A stretch of 64,000 nt of DNA from Ashinkailepas kermadecensis (taxonomy: Eukaryota; Arthropoda; Thecostraca; Neolepadidae), in contig JAOTOM010004318.1 of the NCBI GenBank assembly GCA_034440615.1, forward strand, positions 136,001 to 200,000, in the 5' to 3' direction. The notes beneath the pieces are model-generated. The model ran no database searches and had not been told where the DNA came from. It worked only from the letters and a program-made list of their open reading frames with translations. Of the stretch, positions 21,027-32,604 are shown piece after piece. The position numbers and the translations under genes were made by a program. The stretch's first letter is position 1; each line of letters begins with the position of its first letter.

Positions 21027-21829
21027 TAATACCAGTAGGTACATAGGTATATTCCACTCTTTTTCACGAACAATTTATATCATAAATAATTGCATCGTCC
21101 TTGATTCGAGGACTAAGAAGAAATAAGAGAACTTCAGTTTTAATTGACGCATAAATTATGCATTTCACAACCCTCATACTCTCTTCACGCCACCTACGCG
21201 CCTCACACCTCTTACGTCTCATCTGCGCTCGTATTACCACACACGGCCTTGACCACAACACATACGAATCAGTGTCGTATAGACATAGGCCAACCATAAA
21301 CGGGCTTCACCCAGCTTTTTACCACTGTTGCCAGACAGTCGTGATGAAAAACCTTCAGATTTGGTATCCAAAACCTCTAGAAACCTCTAATGTTTTCAAA
21401 AACCCGGACAAGTTTCATGTCGGGACAAACCGTATTTTTTCCAAGTTTCACTACTGATTTTTAATTCTAAAGACGATGGTGGCATGCATTTATTTTTTAA
21501 AAGTCCTTAAATAATCCTAAAACTACTTCAGAATGCCTCGCTTTGTGATTGGTCAACACATCTGTGACGTCAAGTATGTCGAGGGTCTAGCGAAGGTCCA
21601 CTGCCGGCCATTCGATTTTACGTATAGGATGCTGCCGAGGTTGGATTAATCGTGACTGTTTTAGCTTAAATGGCATCCGACCGTCGGGTGACTTGGATGT
21701 CCGGGCTGGTTGTTCAGGCTCTTGTCAAAAGGCACCCATCTCGGTATATCGGTGTGCCTCCAGAGCACTTGATATCGTTGGTCTATTAGCCAATATGATT
21801 CAATATGTAAACAGAGGTCAGGCTTGACA
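21027..21829. other. Mostly unassigned; may include 5' part of the DDE element
   Basis: No clear feature to 21,680. Decayed frame from about 21,690 hints at the N-terminal side of the transposase that follows (VPPEHLI-like), but not enough to annotate. Confidence 0.35.
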
Positions 21830-22368
21830 ACGGAAGATTTAGTGTCTGGCACTGATGCGCATAAGATGAGACATGCCGAGTCACATGCTCGCCGATCTGT
21901 TCGGTGTGAGCACTGGTTGCGTATCCAGGCTGCTAGCTCTTGTCGTGCCTGTGCTTGGGAGCTGTTTAAACGAATTGGTTGCTTCGCCAGAACAGCAACC
22001 GATCCGTGATAATCTGCCTCATGCATTTATGGCAAATTTTTCGTCCTGTGAAAGCATTATTGATCGCTTCGAGATCCAAATTGAAAAGCCGGCTCACGCG
22101 GTCGCGCAGAGCATGTCATGGTCAGAGTACAAAACATGCAATAGCAAGCGTTCGAAAGGATGAAACTCTGAGCACCGCTGCCGTCGTGAAGATGCGAACG
22201 ATCGTCTGGTTGCGGATGCACATCAAGCGCGTCATCGCACGCTTGCGCGTGTTTAGGATGTTGGCCATGCATTCGTGTATTTCGCTCAGCATGACTGACT
22301 GGATGGATGATGTAGTCAAGATTGTGTGCGGTCTGGTCAATCTCCAGGACCGCATTGCGAAAAGCTAA
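21830..22368 (+). pseudogene. DDE_Tnp_4 transposase (THAP-DDE / ISL2EU-like), internally deleted
   Basis: The first segment (21,873-22,163) reads LADLFGVSTGCVSRLL, then IIDRFEIQIEKP and SWSEYKTCNSKRSKG. These are the helix-turn-helix, the first catalytic Asp block (IIDxxEI) and the YKxxNxxKG block of the DDE_Tnp_4 family, often encoded with a THAP finger. In another frame, 22,165-22,368 encodes LRMHIKRVIARLRVFRML, the C-terminal block normally RIHVERxIGRIKNFRIL. The middle of the catalytic domain, including the second Asp, is missing, and the conserved Glu is Lys here. It cannot be active; it may mark a non-autonomous deletion derivative. Confidence 0.85.
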
Positions 22369-23431
22369 ATTTGTCTGCGTGTATTCCACGGAGTTGCATA
22401 GTCAGAGCACTACGCGTTTTCCGCCATATCGTATGGGGAACCGGTGTGGATACGTACCGCTTGCCGAATACACGAAATGCTAGATTTTGTACCTACATTT
22501 TGTCTCCTTCAGATCCAGCATGCATGAGGTGGGCTTTCTGGGAGTTCAACCCTGGAATTTGAAGTCTGAAAGATGAACAATTGCTGGCTGAACGCAGAGG
22601 AATACATCGACACGCCTGACATGTTACGGCTTTTCTGATCAGCATCGCGGTAAAAATAGCATGGAATATTGTGGAATAAAAATATAAAAGAAATTTGAAT
22701 GTATAAACAGCTTCTCTTTCACTGGAGGGGAAGCCATGGTGTACAGCTAAAGCACATATAGTTTATGCGGTGGCCCTTCCCATCATTTCACACATTTTAC
22801 TTTTGCTTTGTAAGCAAGCTTTTGCTGTTCGCTTACACACCACAATGCCCTGGATTTGAAAGAGAAAGGTTAGCTGTTGCATTACCACCATAATAAATTA
22901 TCTACCTTATCAAGCTTCATATTTTCTTGAGAATCGTTCAGTTTGGTGCCACAAGCACTCACGTTGTCCTCCATGACGTGATTCGGTTGAAAAACTTGGC
23001 GTAGAAATACCCGGCCCAGACTTCACTGCGTGTCTTCGGCCTGGCCGCTTCGAGGCTCGACATATCTGACGTCATCACTACGGGTAGTTTTTTTTTATCG
23101 AAGACAACACTTAACTGAAATCATTTAATTAAGTAGGAAATGCACCTCCGATGAGCAAAATACTTCAGTTTGGTATACGAAATATTACATACGTTTTGTT
23201 GCAACAAAATACCCATTACGTGAAACTTGTCCAGAAAATTATGTTCGCTAGAGATCGCAATTTCTTGCCCCAGCCGGGTCGAGATATCCAGGTGCGAATA
23301 CATGGGGGGGCAGGGTGCTGCTCCGGGGCGCGCAAAAAAAGCACTAAAACTGCGCCAAGCAGGAACGCGGTTCGACAAGTTAACATTGCGCCCCCTACCC
23401 CACTGGGGGGAATTCCTGGATCCGCGCCTTA
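22369..23431. other. Unassigned, with G/C-rich repeat debris at the end
   Basis: No gene seen. The segment 23,290-23,430 read in reverse contains GGCGCGGATCCAGGAATTCC, resembling degenerate hAT-type ends, then an ATATCTCGACCCGGCTGGGG block. No partner end found. Confidence 0.35.
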
Positions 23432-23545
23432 GCGGCCGTCCATAAATTACGTTTTGCATGGAGGGGTGGGGGGGGGGGGGATACCAACCCATGCTAAGCA
23501 TACTAAAAAGTGCGTGACTGGGAGGGGGGGTGTGCACCCCCATCC
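23432..23545. repeat. Repeat with CGGCCGTCCATAAATTACGT terminus
   Basis: The motif GGCCGTCCATAAATTACGT followed by a purine/G-rich run is, from general experience, a recurrent terminal sequence of dispersed repeats in many invertebrate genomes. Only one copy is in this window, so the limits are approximate. Confidence 0.45.
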
Positions 23546-24414
23546 GATTCATACATACATAAAGAATAAAAGGACACGTACCTGGCTCGTCTGTGAGAAA
23601 TAAAGTGGCTCAGATCTTCAGGCGCTTGCATATTCTTCCATTGTCCTGTTCACGATTTTAGTCGGTAGTTATCACAGTTAGGTATGTGAGGCGTGACGCA
23701 TTCAGAAGCCCGCTTGTGTGGCCATAAGCGACGAAGCGTCACCGCAGATTGTTTGGTGTGGGTGGGGTGATGGGGGGGGATGGGGCAAACGCTATTTTGG
23801 GCGCGTTCTTTCAATACCATACCATAGGCGTAATGTGAAATTTTCTTATTTCAGGGGGTCGTGATCTTCCCCCTCTCCCCGGCTCCGCATTGTTTGACGC
23901 ATGTGGTGGAACGAAATTTCAGAAACCGTCTTCGATTTGTTTACAAACTCGTCTGATTTGAGCAGCTTAAGATGTGATATGTAGTTTAAGCATACATTTG
24001 TACTATCAAATATACTTGTTTCGAAAAAAAAAGGATTTTCAAGCTAATTTTTTGGGGAAATCGTAATCTTAGAGGGGAGGGGGGGGCTGGGCGCATTTTT
24101 TCCTGGACTCATCACTGCCTACTTAGAGTGCCGTAGTTACGTTTCGTCAGATTATACCGTCTCCCACATAAACTATCGCAATCACGGCGGCGGCCGCATT
24201 GGTGGTAATCGGTCATCAGGAACACCAGTGAGCAGTGAATGCGATTGGATACATATATTAGCATCGTATCACAACTGATGACTGGAATTGCTTAAATTGC
24301 ACCATGTGTGCTCAGTGCTGCCGCATCTACACAAACGAACTTATCAGGGGAAGTTACACAACACTAGGTTATAGCTTCCTTCTGCTCGAATTAGCTCAAA
24401 TCAGTATGATGTGG
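23546..24414. other. Nothing recognised
   Basis: Mixed-composition unassigned DNA with several short G or A runs. Confidence 0.4.
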
Positions 24415-25666
24415 GTTACACACAGGGGCGTCGATTTGTATCCTTTTGCGGGGGCCATGGCCCCCCAATGCTGATCTTGGCCCCCCCAATGTTGATTTGG
24501 GCCCCCCAATAACCCATGCTATTTTTATGCTGATAAAAATCTAAAGGAAAAAAAAAGAAGAAAAACACTGTTAGGTACATAGAAAACTTAGTTGATGTCA
24601 ACCAGCACATTTTGTACTGAAAAAGAACAGATTTGGATTAGATAGTGGACTGAGTATCCAACTTTTGCTACACAATTCAAAATGATGTGCAAAAAAAACA
24701 AAATAGCTAGATTTCCCTCCACTGAGCAAGGAAAACTTCCGCCATAAAATGTTAAGATTCGCTGATGTTGCATTTTAAACCAGATTGTCTTTTTTTTTCA
24801 TGTTAAGACAAAACAACAATTGGATTGTCATACTGATGTTTGTACACGCCACCAATGGCAAAACCCACACACATGTGAGCTTAAACAGGAAAAAATCCAT
24901 TCTTAATTTCTAGTCATTGTCAAACTTGCATTGTCCAGTGAACAGCAGACAATCATCCTTGAGATTGTGGATATGCAAACTATAATTATCTTCAGCAACC
25001 CACCTATCACACCATCAGCTTGATATTTACCTAGGTACCTACCTAAATGCCCAATAACAATGCATGCATTCAATATTGATATGGGGAAAACGAGAGCCAT
25101 GTGTGGGCACATCTGCCAGCTTATGATGCCATGACAGAGAAAACTCAGCAAGAAGCTGCATGGCCACTGCAATATAATTGGTATTCCTAAAAGAATAAAA
25201 AAGAAAGCTATGGCTCACATGACTTTTAAGCAAACCTTAGTCATCCACGACCAATGCTATACAAGACAAATAGCCTTGACAAGCCCAATGTCTCGTACGC
25301 CGCAAAAACACCATTATTAAACGCCGCAAAAATACCATTATTTTAAAAGGTACAGCAAAGTCGCATTCAAACCTGGATGACGTCACAGGTCTTTATTCGT
25401 ATATTGCAGGAATTGGTAGCATCAGGCAAGTTTCAATTTAACTGCATGGGGGAGTGACTTTTTCAGGCGTACCGGACCACAGAGGTCATTTGCGCCACCT
25501 TTTTTGAAGCGAGTACGTTACATGTCTGACTATAAAAGCGGGTGTTTGCGATCAAGGTGCAGGCATGTGGACGTTTACATAAAGGGAATTTTACGTTATA
25601 GTTTGTGTTATATTTTAGGCGCTGAAGGCGGGGCTAGGATGGGGACATCCCCTAATGTCTAGATGG

Positions 25667-26500
25667 CAGGGGCGTCGATTTGTATCCTTTTGTGGGGGCC
25701 AGGGCCCCACCAGTGTTGATCTTGGCCCCCCAATGTTGATTTGGCCCCCCCAATAACATATGCTATTTTTATGCTCATAAAAAAGTTGAAGAAAAAAAGA
25801 AGAAAAACACCATGCTAGGTACATAGAAAATGTAGTTGATGTTAACCAGCACATTTTGTAATTAAAAAAACAGATTTGGGTTAGATAGTGCACTGACTCT
25901 CCACCTTTTGCTACAAAATTCAAAATGGTGTGCACAAAAACCAATTGTCATTGTCAAACTTGCATACAATCCAGTCCCGTGAACAACAATCAGTTATCAT
26001 TGAGAGTGTGGATATACAAACTATAATTAACCTCAACAGCCCACTCATCACACTATCAGTTTGATATTTGCCTGGTACCTAGGCACCTAGGTACATGCTG
26101 CAGAAAGACTTAGAAGAGCTTGTGAAGTGGTCCAAAAATGGCACATGAAATTAAATTTTGATAAGTGCAAAATAATGCATGTATGCAGGGGCGTCGATTT
26201 GTATCCTTTTGTGGGGCCCCACCAATGTTGATCTTGCCCCCCACCCCCCATGTTGATTTGGGCCCCCCCAAATAACCTATGCTATTTTATGCTGATAAGA
26301 AAGCTAAAGGGAAAAAATGAAAAACACCATGCTAAGTAGAAACATTGATGTTAACCAGCATATTTTGTACTGAATAGAAACAGATTTGGATTAGATAGTG
26401 GACTGACTCTCCACCTTTTGCTGAAAAATTTAAAATTGTGTGCAAAAACAAACAAAACAGCTGGAATTCCCTCCACTGTGGAAGTACAGCTTACATCTTT
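25667..26500 (+). repeat. Internal duplicate copies of the hAT-like left end
   Basis: Copies starting CAGGGGCGTCGATTTGTATC at 25,667 and 26,186 follow the true left end (24,423 onward) through the GGCCCCCCCAATGTTGATTT segment, the TATGCTATTTTTATGCT segment and a GTACCTAGGT segment. The first resembles 24,423-25,040 with internal deletions. A 19-bp stub of the same terminus lies at 27,368. Their preceding 8-mers (ctagatgg, catgtatg, atctaaag) are not matched by any right end, so they are not independent insertions with both ends. Confidence 0.8.
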
Positions 26501-26504
26501 CTGG

Positions 26505-26570
26505 GTTGGTTGGTTGGTTATTTGGGTTTACTGGCGCATTGACTGCGTTGGTCATACAGCGCCCATACAA
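26505..26570 (-). repeat. SINE 3'-domain fragment
   Basis: GGTTGGTTATTTGGGTTTAC followed by GGCGCATTGAC and GGTCATACAGCGCCC parallels position by position the 3' tail domain of the SINEs at 11,899 and 15,279. No tRNA head is attached. A weaker relative is at 30,402-30,455. Confidence 0.55.
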
Positions 26571-26574
26571 CTTT

Positions 26575-29500
26575 TCTTGTTCCCACCTTAAAGCACAATA
26601 ATACCCAAAAGCTTCCGAAAAAAAATTACAACCATGTTCACAAAAAATATAATTTTGTATTCAAAATCAGCTTAGGTTAGGTTAGGCTCGGTTAGGTTTC
26701 TTTTTTAAGGTTGAGAATTTTCAGAAAATAAATTAAGTGAAATTTTAATTTAGTTTAATTTTTGTTCTCAAAAGATAGGTTAGGATAGGCTAGGTTAGGT
26801 TTTGTTGCATGAAAAAAAAAAATGTTTATGCGATGTTACCGAACTCAAAGCCTTTTTGGCATTATTTTGCTCACAACCTGAAAAGTAAGCACAAGAAATA
26901 AGTGGGTCCAATCATCTTAGTCACCTTCATAAACATGGTATTCTGCATATTTTTCTTTGTTTTAAAGGAAAAAAAGAACACCTTAGACTGCAAGGTTACC
27001 AAATAATTTGCAATTTTGGGGGAAACGTTTTTAGAATTTTTTTAAAAAAGTTTTCCAACTTGAAAAGCCTAAACTAACCTAACTTAACCGAACCTAACCC
27101 ATTTGCTTGCTATATGGAGGCAAATGTGTGTAAAAACTTGTCTTGTTACCACCTTAAAGCACAATAATACCGATTTAGCTAGGTTAGGCTAGTTTAGTTG
27201 TTTACCTTGGAAAAATTGTTCAATCATTTTCAACAATAAAATAAAATTGGAAGTTTTCCTTCAAAAGCAGCTGACATTAGGTTCGGGTGAGTTGGGTTCG
27301 GTTGTTCAATTCAGAAAATTTTCAGAATATATATTGCCTAATTTTTGTTTCTATTTTTTATCTAAAGCAGGGGCGTCGATTTGTATCGATAGACACTAGC
27401 GCGCATTAAATGTCACACATCGTGATGGGCGTTCCTCAGAAAATCCAAACTCGTAACATGCAAAGAAAAAATTCCAGTTACAGAAATTCCAGCGCCTGAA
27501 GTCTAAATTTGAGGTTACAGTGACAAATGTGACGGAGGTAAGACATCTGTGGTGCAATTGCGCGCAGTGTTTAATCCGGAGGCCAATCTCATGTGACGTC
27601 GTACTGATTCGTTTTTTGTACTTCGCACATTCTGATGTATCGCACCTTCTGATGTATCTGCGGATTGGTGTGATTTTAGATAGTGAATAAATAGCTTGCT
27701 GATATTTAATTCCCAAAGGAACAGTAGTTGAAGAAGTTGGCAGGTAAGCTTGAAAAAGTCCAGTCCATGCTTTTTTCTGATTGGTACTCAGGGTTTCCAT
27801 GTCAATATCACATAACTACCACGCTTGTCTTCAAGAAGAGCTGTTTTTAGTTTACTTTTATTAAAATTTTCATTCCACTGCTCTTAGTGCCCTTTCTGCC
27901 CAGGTTTGGGGCACCTAGTGTTGCATTTCCGTCCAGGGGTTGGCACACCTTTTGGTAAATTTACAGCTTAAGGTAATTTCTGATTAATTTTTTCCCATGC
28001 AATGTTTAGGAATGTGATAAACACGATTTTGGTAAATTTGTGTTTTAAGGTGTTTTATGAATTCGTGGAATGTATCATTTCAATGCAATGTTTATGAATG
28101 TGATTCAGATGATGGGACCACTCATTTTCGATACAAATGCCTACATTTCAGGTTGTAAGCAAAATAACATCAACAAAAAGCTTTGAATTAGGTGACATAG
28201 GGTAAAGTATATTTTTTTTAAATAAAATAAATGCAACATAACCTAACCTAACCTAGCTTAACCTCCCCTTGGAGAAAAACAAAACCAAAACATCAAGTTG
28301 TAAAAATTTCCAGCAATGTATTTTTTTACAATAAAAAAATGGAACCCAATTTAACCTAACCTAACATAAGCTGCTTTTAAAGAAAAAAGATCTATTTCTT
28401 TCAAATTTTGGAACAATTTTAGCACAAAATGTCGAACTTAAAACACTTAAACTAATCTAACATCACCAAACATAGCCCATTTGTTTGCTTTATGGAGGCA
28501 AATGTGTAATAACTTGCCTTGTTACCACCTTAAAGCACAATAATTCTGGTTAGATTAGGTTGGGTTAGGTTTTTTCATTTGTAAAATTTCAATAAAATAA
28601 ATTGCTAGATATTTTTCCAATCATGTTTTTATAGTTGTTTTCTCCAAGGTCAGCTTAGGTTACATTAGGTTATGTTGAATTTTTAATGTATTTCTTTTAA
28701 TTGCTATGTTACCTAACTCAAAGCCCATTTTTAACGTTATTTTGCTCACAACCTGGAAAGTAAGCATTTGCACAGAAACTGAGTAGTGCCATCAGCTTAG
28801 TGACATTCATAAACATTGCATTGGAAATTTAAATAGAAAAATATTAATAAAATACATAAAAGCACACATTTAATGTCCTTTCCTCTGCAAATGCATGCCT
28901 TTCAATTGGGAGTAAAAAATAACACCAAAAAGGGTGTGGTGTAAGGAAATATAGCATACAAATAATGTTCAAGATGTATGATAACCTTACCTAACATAGT
29001 TCAACTTCCCATACAAGAAATTAATTGTTTTTAATTTAAATTTTCGAGGCATTTTCTCAAATATTTTCAATTTAAAAAACCTAACCTAAGCTAGCCTGAA
29101 CCGTTTATTATTTTTTGTAGAAAAATCATTAACAAAAATTATTTACCAACAAATGATTTTTTTTATAACTTACAACAAAAGCCTAACCTAACCTGACAAA
29201 CCTCACCCCTTTGTATGCTTCATGGAGGTAAAATGTGTGTAAAACATTTTTTATGGTTACCTTAAACTGTGATAATACCTGGCTTTTGGGGTAATATTTC
29301 AGCTCATGGTACTCTCTGACTTCTTCTAATTTATTTTTTAATGCAGTGTTTGTTAATGTGCTGAACATGATGTAACCGCTCATTTCCTCTGCAGATGCAC
29401 ACTTTTCATTTGTGAGGAAAAATAACGTGGAAAAGGGGGCTTGGATTTGAGTAATATAGGATGAAAAATAATGTTCAGATAAAAAAAAATGTAACCTAAC

Positions 29501-29760
29501 CTAACCTAGCCTAGACTTCCATGCAAGAAATGATTATTTTTATGCCAAATTCTCCCCCCCCAATTTCTTTTTTCTCAAACATTTTGAACTTAAAAAGTCT
29601 AACGTAACCTAATCTAGCTTGAACCGTTTTTGAAGATTTTTTTTAATTTACTAACTTACAACAAAAGCCTAGCCTAACGCAATTAGACAAAACCTAGCTC
29701 CTTTGAATGATTCGTGGAGGTAAAAATGGGTGTAAAACATGTCTTGTGGTTACCTTAGAC
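26575..29760. repeat. Cluster of (CCTAA)-bearing dispersed repeats
   Basis: Copies of a module containing GCTTTATGGAGGCAAATGTG, then CTTGTTACCACCTTAAAGCA and CAATAATAC recur near 26,575, 27,110, 28,485, 29,210 and 29,700. They are interleaved with GGTTAGGTTAGG or CCTAACCTAACC tracts and with a GATGGGACCACTCATTTTC motif (28,110; 29,370), which is also present in the MITE at 20.39 kb and at 46.93 kb. I read this as nested or tandem copies of one AT-rich DNA-transposon family; individual boundaries are not resolved. Confidence 0.7.
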
Positions 29761-29889
29761 TGCAATAATATCTCTTTTTGTGCTACCTGGTGTACGTGAT
29801 GAACCTCCATCTGCATGCTGCATGAGAGCATTGCACTTATTGATTCACAAAGAACAATAACATTTTGAAAGTGCAATATTTTCAGGAAT

Positions 29890-31175
29890 GGAATCCTGTG
29901 CTAATAACATTTTCTGAGTTATAAATTTGCAGATCAGATCTACATCATTTGTGTTAATAAATATGAGAAATTCATAGAAATGCATACACCGGTTTGTAGA
30001 CAAGAAGTTATTCTGATGATTTCTGATGTATTGGAAAATGACAAATTTTCATGATGGAAGCAGGCAAAGTTAAAGTACATATATCTCAATAAGTGGTCAG
30101 TTCACTAACAAGACAGCAAATTCACTCAAATAGCACTAAAAATGCCAGGCGGCCCACTGTTTTTGCAAGTTTAAAATCGATGACAGTGCTTTCTTGAATC
30201 ATGTTTAAAGCACATGAAGGAAATGTATTGCTGACACTTGTTAGGAACTGATGTGTGTAACATTAATTAACATTTATAATGTCCTGATGTTTGTACACAA
30301 AATATAGCTCACTATTGTAAATAGCATGGGAAGTATGATGCCATATATCATGGCTAATTTATGGTCAAACTGTTATGCAGCAGATTCCCTGCATTGTTAC
30401 TTAGTTATTTGGGCTTTAGGGCACAGACCATGTTGATCACATAGCTCCCTGCATTGGTGTTAACTGATACATCAGTATGTTTGCAAATTCACTGATGAGT
30501 GAATCCATACCATTCTCACTGGGGTATAAAAGCTACATTATAACATTGTTTATACCGGGCGGCTGTATCGGTGCATTGACGGCACGTTAAACTTTCGGTC
30601 AAAATTATGCCGTTTAACTTGAATGAATGGATCGGGTGGTGGGGCCAGGGTTCACGCAACAAGCTCTGCTTAGCAATCCGACCCTGGTTCATAAAGCCAG
30701 CCCAACAAGAACTCGGATGAAACTTATTTAAAAAAAAAAAAAAATGCATATAACAGAAACCCATCTCGATTGTCCTGCTTACTCAGGACACCATAGAAGT
30801 CAATGAAGCCAATGAAAACCATAGAAGTCAATGAAAATGTTACTTCATCCCCTGTATTGTTAATGGAAACAAGTCTCTTGAACCATATGTTATGTCCTTC
30901 ACAGTGTTGCTCCATCCACCTCCAACTCCAACCCTGACCAAACTTCAGGAGCTCATCCTTCTCCAAAGCAGTGTGTTGAAGAAGGTATGTATTGTAGCAT
31001 AACTACTCTGACCGGAATTCCATGGTATCCATGTTGCCTTACAATCCATCCTTGCTGATCCATGTAGCAGATGTTTGACTTTCCTCAAACTGTCTGGATA
31101 ACTGGGGAGTTGAAATCACATGTGTGATGAAACAGATGAACTATTCCTGGATTCTTATGTTGCATCATTGCATGG
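29890..31175. other. Unassigned interior of the hAT-like element
   Basis: No coding or repeat unit recognised, apart from a SINE-tail-like stretch at 30,402-30,455 and an A-run at 30,728. Confidence 0.4.
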
Positions 31176-31239
31176 CACAGTGACATACCGAATGGGGAGG
31201 GGGAATTGTGGGAAGTTCCCTCCCCCCCCCCCCCCCCGT

Positions 31240-32130
31240 CCTGATAGGTTGTGGGGCCCCCAAGAGTCCGCCGAGCTTAGGAAAAAAATGCGCTATGCTC
31301 CCTAAGAATTTCACTCGGTCGACCAAAAATCGCACCGGGGCTCAGCAAAAATCACATTCGGGGCCCCCAAACGTAGCGCAGGGGCCCCGATAATGACGCT
31401 GGGGCCTCAAAAGTTTGCACCTGGGCCCCTGAAAATCACGTTGGGGCCGCAAACAAGTCGTGCCGGGATTCAAGAAAATCACGACGGGGGCCACAAACGG
31501 TCGGGCCGGGGCCTCCTGAAAATCACGCCGAGACTGGGGTATTAAGAATTATCACCCGGGCCCCTGAAAATCACGCCAGAGGCCTGATAGGTCCCACCGG
31601 GGCTCTAAAAGTCTCGTTGAGATCACCCAACAAATGAAGCCGGGTGAATGAAAAACAGTCCGGACACGGAAAATCAATCTGGGATCTCAACAATAGCTCC
31701 AAAAGCCCACACAACTTGTTGGGACCCCACAAACGTGTCGTAGCCACCGCAAGGGATCCCAACAAGTGACGACGGGGCCCCAAAAATCGCACTTAGACAA
31801 AAACAAATTCACGCCGCTTCTCTTGAAAATCTCACTGGGGCCAAAACGTCGTGCCGGAGCCCCACAAGTTGCAGCTGGCTTCCCAAGTACCAATATATAC
31901 CCGGAATGTCACCTTGCGGACGGAAAAATTGCGTCAAGGATCCACAAAATAAGAAGTCGTCGGACGCCGGAAAAGAAACCTGTTTGGGCACCGGAAAAAA
32001 CGCACCGAGAGCCAGAAAAATCGTACCGGGTTCCAAAAATAGCCTGCAGGGGGCTTATAAAAATAGACTTCACCACAAAAACCACAAGGAGACTCCATCG
32101 AATCGACCAGAGCACCGGAAAATTAAGAAT
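31240..32130. repeat. Degenerate ~20-bp periodic array (GGCCCC heads)
   Basis: Roughly 40 units of 19-23 bp resembling GGCCCCNAAAATCACGCCG. Examples are GGCCTCAAAAGTTTGCACC, GCCCCTGAAAATCACGTTGG and GGCCACAAACGGTCGGGCCG. The array starts after a long C run and decays to the right. The 210-codon open frame across its right half is not a gene. It lies inside the TSD-bounded element 24,423-32,856. Confidence 0.75.
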
Positions 32131-32492
32131 GGGTCCCGAAAGAAAATTATCCGAAGGGCCTTTCTACTCTCGATCGTGCAATCTGCGGAAAAAACACGTT
32201 GAGCAGCCGCAGTGGCGTACTAAATGGAAAAATTCCCTCCCTAACGTTAGGCACCAAGGAAATACTTTCACCCATCGTCATTACCGTTCAGGTCTGCTGT
32301 GCTCTGATGCTTCATCAATGCCGGTGTGTTTTAGCCTGCATCTGATCGCTGAAGTATTTTTATTTAAGCCGGTGTGTGTTTGTTGGTGTGTGGAGTGAGG
32401 AGGAGGGTAACAGTGACGGTGACGGTGACGATAGATCCGAGCCTACTATATGGCACTGCAGTCGCATGCTATTACTCAGAGTTGTTATGTTG

Positions 32493-32604
32493 GTGAGTTC
32501 GAGTCTCACCTGTCGCTACTCTTCGCCCGCGACCAATCGGCGTGAGAGATTGGCGACGCTATATGACACAACGGTCGACGTGTCGTAGAACCAATGACCA
32601 ACCA
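32493..32604 (+). mobile_element. tRNA-derived SINE, 5'-truncated, with target duplication
   Basis: Same family as the copies at 11,899 and 15,279 but on the plus strand and lacking the A-box half of the head. It begins GTGAGTTCGAGTCTCACCTG and ends AACCAATGACCAACC. A perfect 15-bp target duplication, agagttgttatgttg, flanks it at 32,478-32,492 and 32,605-32,619. 5' truncation with intact duplications is the mark of target-primed reverse transcription. Confidence 0.95.

Noticed and set aside
27396..27800. 134-codon minus-strand open frame inside the hAT-like element
   Set aside because: No recognisable domain, no splice context, and it adjoins a truncated copy of the element's left end; kept only as a possibility.
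31766..32398. 210-codon open frame on the plus strand
   Set aside because: Runs through the degenerate 20-bp array and into unrelated sequence; composition follows the repeat, not a protein family.
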